Shown: positions 42,063-51,447, counted from the first letter of the stretch. The stretch is DNA of 64,000 nucleotides from Haloarchaeobius salinus (GCF_024464185.1 NZ_JANHAU010000006.1:182453-246452), one strand, 5' to 3'. The notes: a model not told the origin generated them from the letters alone. Numbers and translations: made by a program.

Positions 42063-43433
42063 ATGGAACACGTGGACGTGGCTATCGTCGGCGGCGGTCC
42101 AGCGGGGACCAGCGCCGCCATCGAGGCGGCATACCACGGTGCCGACACCGTGGTGCTGGAGAAGGGCGTCCCCCGCGCCGACCGCGAGGGGCTCGGCCCT
42201 GACTCGACGGACGCCGCCGGGATGCTCGACTACTGGATCGACATCATGGACCTCGACGTCTCCGAGCTGCCCGAGGGCGTCGTCCTGCAGGAGTTAGACG
42301 GCGTGGACTTCGTCGGGCCTGCGACGACCACCCACATGAGCAGCACGGGTATCGACTCGTCCTACGACCGGTTCGGCTTCACGTTCCAGCGCGCCCGGAT
42401 GGACGACTGGCTCCGCGAGCGCGCCGAGGACGAGGGCGCGCAGTACCACGTCGGCGTCTCGGTGCGGGGCGTCGACTCGGACCTCGACGAGGAGTACCGC
42501 CACACGGTCCACCTCGCCGACGGCGAGGACGTGGCGGCGCGCTACCTCGTGCTCGCCGACGGCCCGCAGCGCACCGTCACCATCCCGACGCTCGACCAGT
42601 TCCTCCCCGGGGACCGCAGCGTCGCCGACGTGATGGCATCGACGAAGGCCAACCACATCGCCTACCAGGAGCACCGCCGGGTGCCCGAGGCGGTGTTCGA
42701 GGAGAACAACCTCAAGTTCTGGTGGGGGTGGATGCCCGGCGAGACGGCGTACCCGTGGATCTTCCCGAACGACGAAAACATCGCCCGCATCGGGCTCACG
42801 ATGCCCATCGGGATGACGCTGGACGACGTCGAGAACCCCGAGGCGTACCGCCTGCTCGAACCCGAGGACGAGAGCCTCCCCCGCGCCGGCGAGTACATCC
42901 GCCGGCTGCTGGAGATCGAGTACGGCGACGAGTACGACATCGAGGCGGACTTCCCGCTCGTCGAGGACCGCGGCAAGTCCGGCGGCACCGAGACGTACCC
43001 CATCTCCTCCACCCGGCCCATCGACTCGCCCGTGGAGGCCGGCGTCGCCGTCGCCGGCGGCGCGATGGGCACAACCTCCGCGTTCCACGAGGGCGGCTAC
43101 CACGTCGCCGCACGGTCGGGCAAGCTCGCCGGCCGCCTCGCCGCGGTCGACTCGCTGCACCGCTACAACGACGTCTGGAAGAACATCATCGGCGAGGAGC
43201 TCGTCCGCAACATCTCGTTCGCGGACATCGTCAAGTCCTACGAGCCGGACGACTGGGACCGCACGTTCGGCATCGCGAACAGGCTCATGTCCGAATCCGC
43301 CCACGAGCTCATCGAGACCAACTTCTCCGGCGGCCTCGCCGGTCTGAAGCTCGTCTACCAGTACAAGAAGCGAAAGCGGAACTTCCTGAAGAACGGCTAC
43401 GTCCAGATCCGCGAGGACGAGTACACCGTCTGA
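42063..43433 (+). CDS. FAD-dependent oxidoreductase, geranylgeranyl reductase-like
   Basis: 456 residues. N-terminal dinucleotide-binding motif VDVAIVGGGPAGTSAAIEAAYHGADTVVLEKG and the later GVAVAGGAMGTTSAFHEGGYHVAARSGKLAGRLAA (second FAD-contact motif) are as in the flavoprotein family that includes digeranylgeranylglycerophospholipid reductase. The long middle and C-terminal parts (MASTKANHIAYQEHRRVPEAVF, LVYQYKKRKRNFLKNGY) distinguish a haloarchaeal subgroup. It may reduce isoprenoid double bonds of membrane lipids or another substrate. Basic C-terminus suggests membrane association. Confidence 0.8.
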   Translation: MEHVDVAIVGGGPAGTSAAIEAAYHGADTVVLEKGVPRADREGLGPDSTDAAGMLDYWIDIMDLDVSELPEGVVLQELDGVDFVGPATTTHMSSTGIDSSYDRFGFTFQRARMDDWLRERAEDEGAQYHVGVSVRGVDSDLDEEYRHTVHLADGEDVAARYLVLADGPQRTVTIPTLDQFLPGDRSVADVMASTKANHIAYQEHRRVPEAVFEENNLKFWWGWMPGETAYPWIFPNDENIARIGLTMPIGMTLDDVENPEAYRLLEPEDESLPRAGEYIRRLLEIEYGDEYDIEADFPLVEDRGKSGGTETYPISSTRPIDSPVEAGVAVAGGAMGTTSAFHEGGYHVAARSGKLAGRLAAVDSLHRYNDVWKNIIGEELVRNISFADIVKSYEPDDWDRTFGIANRLMSESAHELIETNFSGGLAGLKLVYQYKKRKRNFLKNGYVQIREDEYTV

Positions 43434-43862
43434 ACGGGCGACCCGCAAGACCTTACCGCGTCGCCCGGCTACCCACGCCTGCGTGCCACTAGTCCCCGCC
43501 CGAGCGCACCCGTTTCGGGAGCGATGAACCGGCGGAGAACCCAGGCACGCGACATCGTTCGCCGGCCGCTTCGCGGCCCGCCGACCAGGTTCACGCCGGT
43601 CGGCATCCGGCGGTGCTGGCACACCGCCCGCCCGGCACGAGGGTTTCCCGGTCGACTCGGCACGCCGCCTCGGGATGAGACCGGCCGTTAGTGTTCCGGG
43701 CGTACATTTTGCGTCCGTCGTTCGTCGTGGGGACTGTCGAGTTCGCCGCGCTGACGGGCGTCTCCGTGACCAGTACCGTGACGTTCTCCTGGGAGAGCCG
43801 TCTGCGGCCGTCTCGCGGCGAACCGCTGTGGGCTTTATTGCGCTCCCAGACGAACTACCGGT
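43434..43862. other. 429-bp intergenic region, no convincing gene
   Basis: GC-rich with several small hairpins (for example CCGGCCGCTTCGCGGCCCG). No tRNA-like cloverleaf, SRP or RNase P motif was recognised, and the ORFs here have Arg/Pro-skewed non-coding composition. The only clear element is the TTTATT box (43834-43839) before the next gene. Confidence 0.5.
43834..43839 (+). promoter_or_regulatory. TATA box of gene 43863-44336
   Basis: TTTATT about 24 bases before ATG 43863; leaderless transcript predicted. Confidence 0.45.
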
Positions 43863-44336
43863 ATGGCCCCCGACAACGAGGTCCCGGACCCACCGGACCT
43901 CTCGAACCGAGGAATGCCGCACGACTTCGAGTGGCAGGAGGAGACGCTCGGCTCGGAGGACTTCTACCGCGAGGACGTCGAGGACCTGCTCCAGGAGGGT
44001 GCGTGGAAGGAGGGCTTCAACGAGTGGAGCGAGTACACGAGCCTCGACGACGAGCAGGTTCGGCTCGTCGACGACCTCGGCCTGTTCCAGGCGTTCGACT
44101 TCTACTGGGACCCGACCGAGGACCGCCTTCGATTCGACGCCCCGACGGTTCCGGACGACTGGCGGGAGCGCGACGCGACCGAGTCGCTCTCCTCGAGTAC
44201 GGTGTCGATGATCGACGGCGCGCTGGACGACCTCGGGCGGACGGTCCAGGAGGTTCTGGAGGACTACCTCGAACGGAACGACGAAGCGTCCAACTACGGG
44301 TGGGGTGAGGAAACGTACGGCAGCCGCGGGGAGTGA
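43863..44336 (+). CDS. Hypothetical haloarchaeal protein
   Basis: 157 residues, strongly acidic and without membrane helices. MPHDFEWQEETLGSEDFYREDVEDLLQEGAWKEGFNEWSEYTSLDDEQ suggests mostly helical structure; a second part has WDPTEDRLRFDAPTVPDDWRE and a C-terminal helix DDLGRTVQEVLEDYLERND. No domain recognised. It has its own TATA box, so it is likely a genuine gene. Confidence 0.7.
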   Translation: MAPDNEVPDPPDLSNRGMPHDFEWQEETLGSEDFYREDVEDLLQEGAWKEGFNEWSEYTSLDDEQVRLVDDLGLFQAFDFYWDPTEDRLRFDAPTVPDDWRERDATESLSSSTVSMIDGALDDLGRTVQEVLEDYLERNDEASNYGWGEETYGSRGE

Positions 44337-44508
44337 GTCCAGCCACCGCCGCCCCCTCGACGACAGCCGGGGTACCGCATCTCAATGTCACGTCCACCGG
44401 GCCTCCCAGGAGAACTGTCCGTGTTCGTATCGTCTGCCCGACGATTTTGTCGACTGTTGAACGCATCGTTAGCCGACGAATGCGTCACGGATTGGACGAG
44501 GAACACGG

Positions 44509-45354
44509 TTACTGCGACTCGACACGGAGCCGGTCCTCCCGCATGCCTGGTTCGGACGGAGTCAGTTCCTGGCTGTCGAATGGTCGCGCCTCCGCCCGGC
44601 ACCGGGCGTAGACCGCCTCCGCCCACTCGCGTGCCTCGGGGGACGCCGTGTCTATCACTGCCTGTAACTGGGCGGTTTCCGGGTCGTGCCCACAGATGCC
44701 GATGCAGTCGTCCATGACGTTGAGGCCACACCGGGTGTCGTCTGGCAGGTCGTCGTGGAGGAAGACGGTGCAGTTGTCACACTCGAACGCGCTGGCCACC
44801 AGCTCTGGATTCCAGTCCACGACCGCCTGGAGCACTGGACGCGAGTAGATGTACTCCATCTCCATTCCCTCCAGCACACGTCGGCAGAAGACCTCGAGGT
44901 TCCCCGACTTGTAGATCGTCGTCCCGAGCCCCCGGATGGAATCGGTCGATTCGAGGAGGTGGGTCACCCGTTCGACGGGCGTGTACGGGTAGTTCGGCCC
45001 GGGGTACGCGACGACGACGTCCTCGAACTGCTCGACCTCGAACCCATCCATCTCCCGCGGCAACCACCGCCAGACCTCCTGGAGTGTCTCGCCCGTTCTC
45101 ATCCCCTCGCGCAGTTCGAAGAACCGTTCGGCCACGTACTCGCCAAGCGGTGTGAGTTCGTAGTTCGGGCCGTCGCGTGTGAGCCACGAGCGGTCCTCGA
45201 AGTCCCGGATGATCCGTCCGATGGTCGGGTCCGACGCCCCCGTCGTCGCGCGGAGGTCGCGGCGGTCCCGCGCAGCCTCCCTGAAGGCCTCCAGTGCCGC
45301 GACGCGATGCTCCGAGCGTGCCAGAAACTCGATGGCCTGTATCGCGGTATCCAT
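44509..45354 (-). CDS. Helix-turn-helix transcriptional regulator with FilR1-type domain
   Basis: 281 residues. The N-terminal winged helix (about 10-75: FREAARDRRDLRATTGASDPTIGRIIRDFEDRSWLTRDGPNYELTPLGEYVAERF) is followed by a ligand-binding-like domain with a cluster of Cys (FECDNCTVFLHDDLPDDTRCGLNVMDDCIGICG) that may bind metal or form disulfides. This HTH plus FilR1-middle arrangement is common in haloarchaeal regulators. A TATA box (TTTATA at 45376-45381) lies about 22 bases before the ATG. Confidence 0.8.
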   Translation of the reverse strand: MDTAIQAIEFLARSEHRVAALEAFREAARDRRDLRATTGASDPTIGRIIRDFEDRSWLTRDGPNYELTPLGEYVAERFFELREGMRTGETLQEVWRWLPREMDGFEVEQFEDVVVAYPGPNYPYTPVERVTHLLESTDSIRGLGTTIYKSGNLEVFCRRVLEGMEMEYIYSRPVLQAVVDWNPELVASAFECDNCTVFLHDDLPDDTRCGLNVMDDCIGICGHDPETAQLQAVIDTASPEAREWAEAVYARCRAEARPFDSQELTPSEPGMREDRLRVESQ

Positions 45355-45375
45355 GCTAGCAGTTCACAATCGGAG

Positions 45376-45381
45376 TATAAA
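45376..45381 (-). promoter_or_regulatory. TATA box of FilR1-type regulator
   Basis: TTTATA on the minus strand, 22 bases upstream of ATG 45354; leaderless transcript predicted. Confidence 0.5.
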
Positions 45382-45518
45382 TCCCTTCTCCGGGGCTCGA
45401 CCGCCGTTCCGGACGGGAGCGCCTGGCTCCACCCCGACGCGTCCACGGGGTCTCCTCGCGGGAGGGCGGAGCCGCGGAACCGGACGCTACCCCGCTGACG
45501 AAACGGGGGGTCGTCCCC

Positions 45519-45911
45519 TCATCCACCCTCGCTCACTTTCGCCAGGACGTGATCGAGGACTGCTGCGTGCTCTTCCTGTGGGCTGAACATGACTATCTCG
45601 GAGGCGTCGTTGGCCCGGATCGTGTGGCCGGGCGGCCAGTAGAAGAGCTCGCCGGCCTGGGATATCTCCTCACGTCCGTCCGCATACTCCGCGGCCAGCT
45701 CGCCTTCCAGCACGTACCCCCAGTGGGGACACTGGCAGAGGTCGTCCTCCAGTCCGGTCAGGAGGGGCGTGAGATCCGTCCCGGAAGCGAACGTGAAGTA
45801 CTCACCACTGAGCTCTCCGTACCCACTCGTGTCGCCGAACCCCATCTGCTGGCGGGCGACCGCGGCGGGCGTGTCGACTCTGACTGGCACCGCTTCTTTC
45901 GCTTGTTTCAT
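45519..45911 (-). CDS. Cupin domain protein
   Basis: 130 residues from MKQAKEAVPVRVDTPAAV. The single small-barrel cupin has CPHWGYVLEGELAAEYADGREEISQAGELFYWPPGHTIRAND; the PHWGYVLEGE and PPGHT motifs replace the usual metal-binding His/Glu set only partly, so metal binding is uncertain. Possibly a small sensor, isomerase or storage protein; no partner is visible. The frame upstream of this start is shadow-like. Confidence 0.72.
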   Translation of the reverse strand: MKQAKEAVPVRVDTPAAVARQQMGFGDTSGYGELSGEYFTFASGTDLTPLLTGLEDDLCQCPHWGYVLEGELAAEYADGREEISQAGELFYWPPGHTIRANDASEIVMFSPQEEHAAVLDHVLAKVSEGG

Positions 45912-46140
45912 CTGGGTCACCTGTCGCCGAGAGGCAGAACCGGAACACCTCGTATCGTTTCGACATCGGGGGCGGCTACGGCGACATCCCGTAACTTCCT
46001 CCGACTGGGGGGCGTTCACCTGGACCGCCTCTCGGCAGTTCGACCGTCGCTCCCGGGGAACGTGTAGTTATCCTGTGAATATTTTCACGGGATGAAAGTC
46101 GTTCCACTCCCCCGACGCGGTGACCGGTCACCGGAGCCAG

Positions 46141-47682
46141 CTACTCCCGAGAGTTGTGGTCCGTGACTGTCGCGGTGATCCCGTGGCGGTACCGGGCGGC
46201 GAGCGTTCCCACGACGAGCCGGTCGCGGTCGTTGACGCCGAGCAGGACGAGCGTGCCGACGTAGGTCACGGCACCCAGCCCGAGCCCGACGGCGACGCCA
46301 CCGTAGCCGGCGAGCGACTCGCGGACGAGGAGCATCACGCACACCGTCGCCACGCCGGCCCCGAGCGGTTTGAGGAACGTCGCGTCGAACGGCCACAGTC
46401 CCTCGAACCGGCGTAGGAGGACGACCTGGATGCCGTTCTGGACGGCGATGGCGACGGCGGTCCCGAGTGCCGCCCCGACCAGCCCGAACTCCCGGACGAA
46501 CGCGAACGTCAGCACCGTGTTCAGCACCGCCAGCAGCCAGTCCAGCGCCATCCGGGCGTACTGGTGGTCGGTCATCATCAGCAGCCAGCCCGTCGCGCCG
46601 ACCGCGCTGCCGACGAGGACGCCGCCGAGGTACACCACCAGCGGCACGTAGCCCGCCGTGAAGTTCGAGCCGAACACCGCGAGGATGGGCCGGCCGTAGA
46701 CGACCAGCACCGCGAGGATGGGGACGACGCAGGTGACGATGAGACGCGTCACCGCAGAGTACACCCCGTTGAGCGTCGCCATCTCGTCGTCGGCGTAGAG
46801 CCCCGACGCGACCGGCGGCAGGAGCATGTTGAACGAGAGCAGGGGGATCCACGCCAGCGACACGAGGACGAGCACGACGTTGTACACGCCCGCGGCGCTC
46901 GCCGTGAGCAGGAAGCCGACCAGCATCACGTCGACGCGGTTCTGGAACACCTTGCCCAGACTGCTCAGGGCGATGGGGCCGGAGTGGTTGTAGAACCGCC
47001 GCGCCTCGGAGCGGACCCCAGACAGGGTGGGTCTGATACCGGTCGCCGAGACGACGACCGGGAACCCTACGAGTGCGAGCGCGGCCATCCCGACGACGAA
47101 CGCGCCGGCGACGCCGACGACCGAGTAGCCGAGGAGCAGGGCCCCGACCGCGCCGACCAGCCTCACGGCCGGACGGAGAACGCGGTTGAACAGCACCTCG
47201 CCGCGGGCCGACCGCGTCGCCCGGAGGACGCCGGCGTGGATGTTGACCAGCCCGACGAGGATCAGCAGCACGGCGAACAACCGCACGGTCGGCGGGAATT
47301 CGGGGTGGGCGACGGTCGCCCGGTTGAGCCAGTCGCCGCCGAGGAGCAGTCCGCCGGCGATGACGAGTCCGACGGCGACCGTCGTCAGGTACGAAAGCGC
47401 CACCACGCGCCCCTGCCGTTTCGGTTCGTCGGAGTAGGCCGAGAGGTACCGCTGGAGCGTGCCGACCGACCCGAAGTTCACGAGCCGGAACAGCAGCTGG
47501 GTGACCCGCCAGGCGAACGCGTAGACGCCGTAGACGACCGGACCGAGCCCCTGTGCGAGGGCGTACTCGGTCGCGGTCGTCAGCGCGCGCTGGAGGGACT
47601 GGCCGCCGGAGGTGACGACCGCACCGTGGCCGATGGTCAGCAGCGCCTCGCGCTCGTCGTCGGGGATGTCGTCTGTGGCCAC
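46141..47682 (-). CDS. Polysaccharide flippase (MOP superfamily)
   Basis: 513 residues, about 14 membrane helices. LTIGHGAVVTSGGQSLQRALTTATEYALAQGLGPVVYGVYAFAWRVTQLLFRLVNFG is the N-terminal flippase pattern; GSVGTLQRYLSAYSDEPKRQ and RAVFLTASAAGVYN-like later loops fit Wzx/RfbX and MATE-like proteins. It probably moves lipid-linked glycans across the membrane for S-layer or surface glycosylation. No glycosyltransferase is next to it in this window. Confidence 0.85.
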   Translation of the reverse strand: MATDDIPDDEREALLTIGHGAVVTSGGQSLQRALTTATEYALAQGLGPVVYGVYAFAWRVTQLLFRLVNFGSVGTLQRYLSAYSDEPKRQGRVVALSYLTTVAVGLVIAGGLLLGGDWLNRATVAHPEFPPTVRLFAVLLILVGLVNIHAGVLRATRSARGEVLFNRVLRPAVRLVGAVGALLLGYSVVGVAGAFVVGMAALALVGFPVVVSATGIRPTLSGVRSEARRFYNHSGPIALSSLGKVFQNRVDVMLVGFLLTASAAGVYNVVLVLVSLAWIPLLSFNMLLPPVASGLYADDEMATLNGVYSAVTRLIVTCVVPILAVLVVYGRPILAVFGSNFTAGYVPLVVYLGGVLVGSAVGATGWLLMMTDHQYARMALDWLLAVLNTVLTFAFVREFGLVGAALGTAVAIAVQNGIQVVLLRRFEGLWPFDATFLKPLGAGVATVCVMLLVRESLAGYGGVAVGLGLGAVTYVGTLVLLGVNDRDRLVVGTLAARYRHGITATVTDHNSRE

Positions 47683-47760
47683 GCTGTCGTCCGTGTCTGT
47701 CGATTCCGTCGGGATAAGTCGCTTGATTCTCCGCGTCGACGGGCGTCCAGTGGCTCCGCC

Positions 47761-49056
47761 CTACCGACGGGAACCGTGGTCGTGCAGCCAGTCGGCGAGG
47801 TCAGCCACCACGTCCGCGGCGACGTTCCCGCCGAACTCGAGACTGAGCGGGTTCGTCGGTGCGAATCCCGCCTGGAAGTAGTGGTCGAGGCCCTCGTACA
47901 TCGCGACGCGACTCCCGTCCGGGAGGTCGGCGTGCCGCCACGTCTCGTACCTGTCGCGGATGAAGGCGGCCAACTCGGGCTGGACCGCCTCGTCGACCCG
48001 GAACGTGTTCGCGACGAATACGGGCACACCGAGGGCGCTGGCGGTCCCCGAGGGGTCGTACGCGTTCAGGCTCCGGTGCCAGACGCCGGGGCGGCCCATG
48101 ATGGTCTCGTCGTCGTCGAACTCGCCCGCCTGGATGCGGCGGAGCGTCTCGCGGTCCTCGGCGACCTGTGCCTCCTGCTCGTCCGTGAGCTCGCCGTGGA
48201 CGTCGAACTCGTACCGGATGATGTCCGCGTGTGCCGGGTCGAGCCCGGGGTCCGGCGAGCCGTCCAGGTTCACGACGCCGGCCACACCACCGTGGCGTTC
48301 GGCGATGCGGGGCGCTGCCATCCCACCCTGGCTGTGGCCCGCGACGAACACGGCGTCCTCGCGCACTGCGTCCGCATCGGCGAGCGTGTCGACCGCCACG
48401 ACGGCGTCGTCGACGACCACCCTGTCCAGCGTGAACTCGGCGTCCGGTACCTCGTGCTCGGCGAGGCGCTTCTCGTACCGGAGCGTGGCGACCCCCTCGC
48501 TGGCGAGGCCCCACGCGAGGTCCTTCAGTATCTTCGACGCGCCGGCGGTCCCGTCGGGGTCGTGGATACCGGCACCGTGGACGAGCACGACGCCGGGGAC
48601 CGGGCCGTCACCGTCGGGAACCGCGAGCCTGGCGTCGAGTGCGACGTCGTCGACGTCGACCGTCACGTCGCGCTCGGTGACCGCCTCCTCGTCGACGTAA
48701 CCGGGGACCTCGTACTCTGGGTCGAACCGGAGGTCGGTGATGCCATCGGCCTCGACGCCGACGTGGGCCGTCTCCGAGCCCGCCTCGAACGAGAGTTCGA
48801 CCGCGGCCTCGTCGCCGTCGACGGTCACCTCTCGGACGCCCCGGGCCTCGCCGTACTGGCCGTGGAGCCCCCACCAGTACGCCTCGAACGCGTCAGCGGC
48901 GTCCGTCTCGGGCTCCCGGAACGCCTCGGGGAACGACTCGACGACCGCCTCGTGGCCGTCCTCGGTGAGCAGGTCCGTCGCCGGGTCGAACTCGCCGTCG
49001 AGGAACCGTCTCGCGAACGTCCGTGCCGTCCCGGCGGCTGCGCTCGTGTCGGTCAT
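47761..49056 (-). CDS. Alpha/beta hydrolase with N-terminal DUF3887-like domain
   Basis: 431 residues. The N-terminal 110 residues (ARRFLDGEFDPATDLLTEDGHEAVVESFPEAF ... VDGDEAAVELSFEAGSETAHVGV) look like a DUF3887/NTF2-type cystatin fold. The hydrolase domain starts at about 125 with VPGVVLVHGAGIHD, carries the nucleophile elbow GHSQGGM, and ends in MYEGLDHYFQAG with the catalytic His; an Asp near PVFVANTFRVDEA would complete the triad. Esterase or dienelactone-hydrolase-like activity, substrate unknown. No signal peptide. Confidence 0.85.
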   Translation of the reverse strand: MTDTSAAAGTARTFARRFLDGEFDPATDLLTEDGHEAVVESFPEAFREPETDAADAFEAYWWGLHGQYGEARGVREVTVDGDEAAVELSFEAGSETAHVGVEADGITDLRFDPEYEVPGYVDEEAVTERDVTVDVDDVALDARLAVPDGDGPVPGVVLVHGAGIHDPDGTAGASKILKDLAWGLASEGVATLRYEKRLAEHEVPDAEFTLDRVVVDDAVVAVDTLADADAVREDAVFVAGHSQGGMAAPRIAERHGGVAGVVNLDGSPDPGLDPAHADIIRYEFDVHGELTDEQEAQVAEDRETLRRIQAGEFDDDETIMGRPGVWHRSLNAYDPSGTASALGVPVFVANTFRVDEAVQPELAAFIRDRYETWRHADLPDGSRVAMYEGLDHYFQAGFAPTNPLSLEFGGNVAADVVADLADWLHDHGSRR

Positions 49057-49119
49057 CGTCCGGAACTCGTCGGACCGGGGACAAATAGGTTGCCGGGACG
49101 GAGCCGGTAGCCGACCGAC

Positions 49120-50229
49120 CTACAGCCCGGCGACGTCCTCGATGGCGTCGGTCAGCGCGCGGATGGACTCGACGTCGTGCTCGCCCATGTGGCCGATGCG
49201 GAACGTCTGCTCGCCGAGCTGGGAGCCGTAGCCGTTCGAGAACGCGAAGTCGTACTCCTCGCTCACCCGCTCGATGGTCGCGGCGACGTCGATGCCCTGC
49301 GTGTTCTCGATGCAGGAGACGGTCTGGGACTCGTAGCCATCTTCGGGGAACATGTCGAAGTGCTCCGCTGCCCACTCCTGGGTGTACGCGGCCATCTCGC
49401 GGTGGCGCTCGTCGCGGGCCTCGTGGCCCTCCTCGAGCATGTACTTCATCTGCTTGCGGTAGGCGAGCATGACCGGGATGGCGGGCGTGGAGTGGGTCTG
49501 ACCCTTCCGGTCGTAGTAGTCGATGGTGCGCCGGAAGCCGCCGTACCACGACGATGTCTCCGTCTCGACCTCGCGCTCGTAGGCGTCGTCGCTGACGACA
49601 CAGACCGCGAGCCCGGGCGGCATCGCGAACGCCTTCTGGGTCGACGCGAAGATGACGTCGATGTCGTGTGCGTCGATGTCGACGTAGTCACCCCCGAGGG
49701 CGGAGACGGCGTCGACCACGAAGTACGTGTCCGGGTACTCCGCGATCACGTCGCCGATCTCCTCGATGGGGTTGCGGACGCCGGTCGAGGACTCGTTCAT
49801 CACGGTCGCGACCACGTCGTAGTGCTTGTCGCTGGATTCGAGGTGGGCGCGGATGTCCTCGGGTTTGACCGCCTGTCCCCACTCGTACTCCAGTCGGTCG
49901 ACGTCCTTCCCGAGCCGCTCGGCGACGTTGGCGTGGCGCTCGCTGAAGCTGCCACACGTCGGCACGAGGATGTTCTCGTCGACGAGGTTGAGCGTCGACG
50001 CCTCCCAGAACTCGGTTCCCGACGCGGTGAGGATGACCACCTCGTGGTCGGTGCCGAGGAACGCCTTCGTGTCCTCGACGATGGTCGTGTACAGGTCCGT
50101 CATCCGGTCCATCCGGTGGCCGAACATCGGTTGCGCCATCTCCTCGATGACGTCCTCGCGGACCTCGGTCGGACCGGGGATGTACAGCGTCTTCTCGCGG
50201 TAGTCGTCTCTGTATTCGCGTTTCTCCAT
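49120..50229 (-). CDS. Class V aminotransferase (alanine-glyoxylate/serine-pyruvate type)
   Basis: 369 residues from MEKREYRDDYREKTLYIPGPTEV. TASGTEFWEASTLNLVDENIL (phosphate site), HYDVVATVMNESSTGVRNPIEEIGDVI, FVVDAVSALGGDYVDIDAHDIDVIFASTQKAFAMPPGLAVCVVSDDA with the PLP lysine in STQKAF, and the late FSNGYGSQLGEQTFRIGHMGEH are diagnostic of fold-type I class V aminotransferases such as serine-pyruvate or alanine-glyoxylate aminotransferase and aspartate aminotransferase of archaea. ATG 50229 was chosen because the frame before it belongs to the opposite strand. Confidence 0.9.
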   Translation of the reverse strand: MEKREYRDDYREKTLYIPGPTEVREDVIEEMAQPMFGHRMDRMTDLYTTIVEDTKAFLGTDHEVVILTASGTEFWEASTLNLVDENILVPTCGSFSERHANVAERLGKDVDRLEYEWGQAVKPEDIRAHLESSDKHYDVVATVMNESSTGVRNPIEEIGDVIAEYPDTYFVVDAVSALGGDYVDIDAHDIDVIFASTQKAFAMPPGLAVCVVSDDAYEREVETETSSWYGGFRRTIDYYDRKGQTHSTPAIPVMLAYRKQMKYMLEEGHEARDERHREMAAYTQEWAAEHFDMFPEDGYESQTVSCIENTQGIDVAATIERVSEEYDFAFSNGYGSQLGEQTFRIGHMGEHDVESIRALTDAIEDVAGL

Positions 50230-50316
50230 GCCGGAGTCCACCTGAGTACCGCCCACTGCGCGGCGAGGTGGCATGGAACTTGTGATACCGGTCCTTGTGG
50301 CGAGGAGTCGACCGGC

Positions 50317-50646
50317 GTGCCGTCGGGTAATCCCGGATTAGTGACGGACCGTGTCGAGATCGAGGACAGCTCGGAGCGTTTCGACAACGCCGTCGAGGTC
50401 ATCGAGTCCGTCGGCGGTGAGCTCCACGACTGCTACCTCACCATGGGGGAGTACGACTCCGTGACCGTCGCCGAGTTCCCGGACGACGACGCGGCGGCGA
50501 AGACGCTCCCCCGCATCGTCCAGGCCGGCGCGGCCAGCTCCGAGACGATGCAGGCCTGGCCCCGGGAGGGGTCCCACGAGCACGTCACGAACCTGCCCCG
50601 AGCGGCCGGCCGAACAGCTATCCGGGTGAGCGTGCTACAGTTCCCC
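50317..50646 (+). other. GYD-domain-like segment in frame with the GNAT gene
   Basis: From a GTG at 50317 the frame is open straight into the GNAT gene without a stop. The translated sequence (VEIEDSSERFDNAVEVIESVGGELHDCYLTMGEYDSVTVAEFPDDDAAAKTLPRIVQAG) matches the GYD family, which are about 95-residue stand-alone proteins starting MPTYISL. Here the first strand reads PSGNPGLV, and the tail loses its stop, running REGSHEHVTNLPRAAGR... into the neighbour. It may be a remnant GYD gene, a read-through gene, or a real fusion. Confidence 0.6.
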
Positions 50647-51447
50647 ATGGGTCGCTTCGAGCAGTTCGAGCACGACCGACGGCGGCGCATCTACGAGTAC
50701 GTGGAGTCACAGGGCGCGGTGGAGCCGGAGACGGTCCGTCGGAACGTGCTCGTCACGCCCGAGACGAGTTCGAAGCCCGCGCGCTCCGGACCGAACCTCC
50801 CCCCGTCGACACCGATGTCGTTCCGTGAGTTCCGGGACCACGTCTCCACCCTGGAGCGCGACGGCTACCTGACCGAGCGCGACGGCAGGCTCAGGGTCGC
50901 GCTCCCGATGACCGACGCCGAGACGACCGTCGAACTCGACGACGAGACCGAGGCGACCGTCCGTCCGGCGAGACAGGAGGACATGGACGGTGTCGTGGGC
51001 GTCGTCGAGATCCTCGCGGCCGAGGACGCCTACGCCGTCGCCCGTCGGCTCGCTGACCAGGTCGCCCGGGAGGACGTGCTCCTCCGGCACAACGAGGCAG
51101 GGAACCGGGTGTTCTTCGTCGCGACCGTCGACGACGAGACCGTCGGCTGGCTCCACGTCGAGGCCGTCTCGTCGCCGATGATGGACCACACCGCCGAGCT
51201 GACCGTCGGCGTGCTGGCGCAGTACCGCGGCCACGGGCTCGGCTCGACGCTCATGGAGCGCGGCCTCGACTGGGCGCGCGAGCAGGGCCTGCGGAAGGTG
51301 TACCAGAGCCTGCCGGCGACGAACGAGCGGGCCATCGGGTTCCTCGAGGACGCGGGCTGGTCGGTGGAGTCGACGCGCGAGGGCCACTACCACGTCGACG
51401 ACGAGCTGGTCGACGAGGTGCAGCTGGCCATCTGGCTGGACGCGTAG
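50647..51447 (+). CDS. GNAT family N-acetyltransferase with N-terminal winged helix
   Basis: 266 residues from ATG 50647. MGRFEQFEHDRRRRIYEYVESQGAVEPETVRRNV ... FREFRDHVSTLERDGYLTERDGRLRVAL is a winged-helix-like DNA-binding or dimerisation domain found in a haloarchaeal GNAT subgroup. The acetyltransferase core (about 110-262) has VRPARQEDMDGVVGVVE, the acetyl-CoA loop VLAQYRGHGLGSTLMERGLDWAREQGLRKV with R-x-x-G-x-G/A, and NERAIGFLEDAGW. Substrate unknown. An in-frame GYD-like region precedes it, but the start at MGRF gives the family's usual length. Confidence 0.85.
   Translation: MGRFEQFEHDRRRRIYEYVESQGAVEPETVRRNVLVTPETSSKPARSGPNLPPSTPMSFREFRDHVSTLERDGYLTERDGRLRVALPMTDAETTVELDDETEATVRPARQEDMDGVVGVVEILAAEDAYAVARRLADQVAREDVLLRHNEAGNRVFFVATVDDETVGWLHVEAVSSPMMDHTAELTVGVLAQYRGHGLGSTLMERGLDWAREQGLRKVYQSLPATNERAIGFLEDAGWSVESTREGHYHVDDELVDEVQLAIWLDA

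Noticed and set aside
43469..43663. 64-codon minus-strand ORF in the gap after the geranylgeranyl-reductase-like gene
   Set aside because: Arg/Gly/Pro-rich, no start context, no homologous features.
46075..46088. Palindrome GTGAATATTTTCAC between flippase and cupin genes
   Set aside because: It resembles a regulator site or TATA region, but is about 160 bases from the cupin start and has no second copy; too weak to name.
46564..49110. 848-codon plus-strand ORF across the flippase and hydrolase genes
   Set aside because: It is antisense to two well-supported proteins and has a low-complexity Arg/Glu/His-rich translation.
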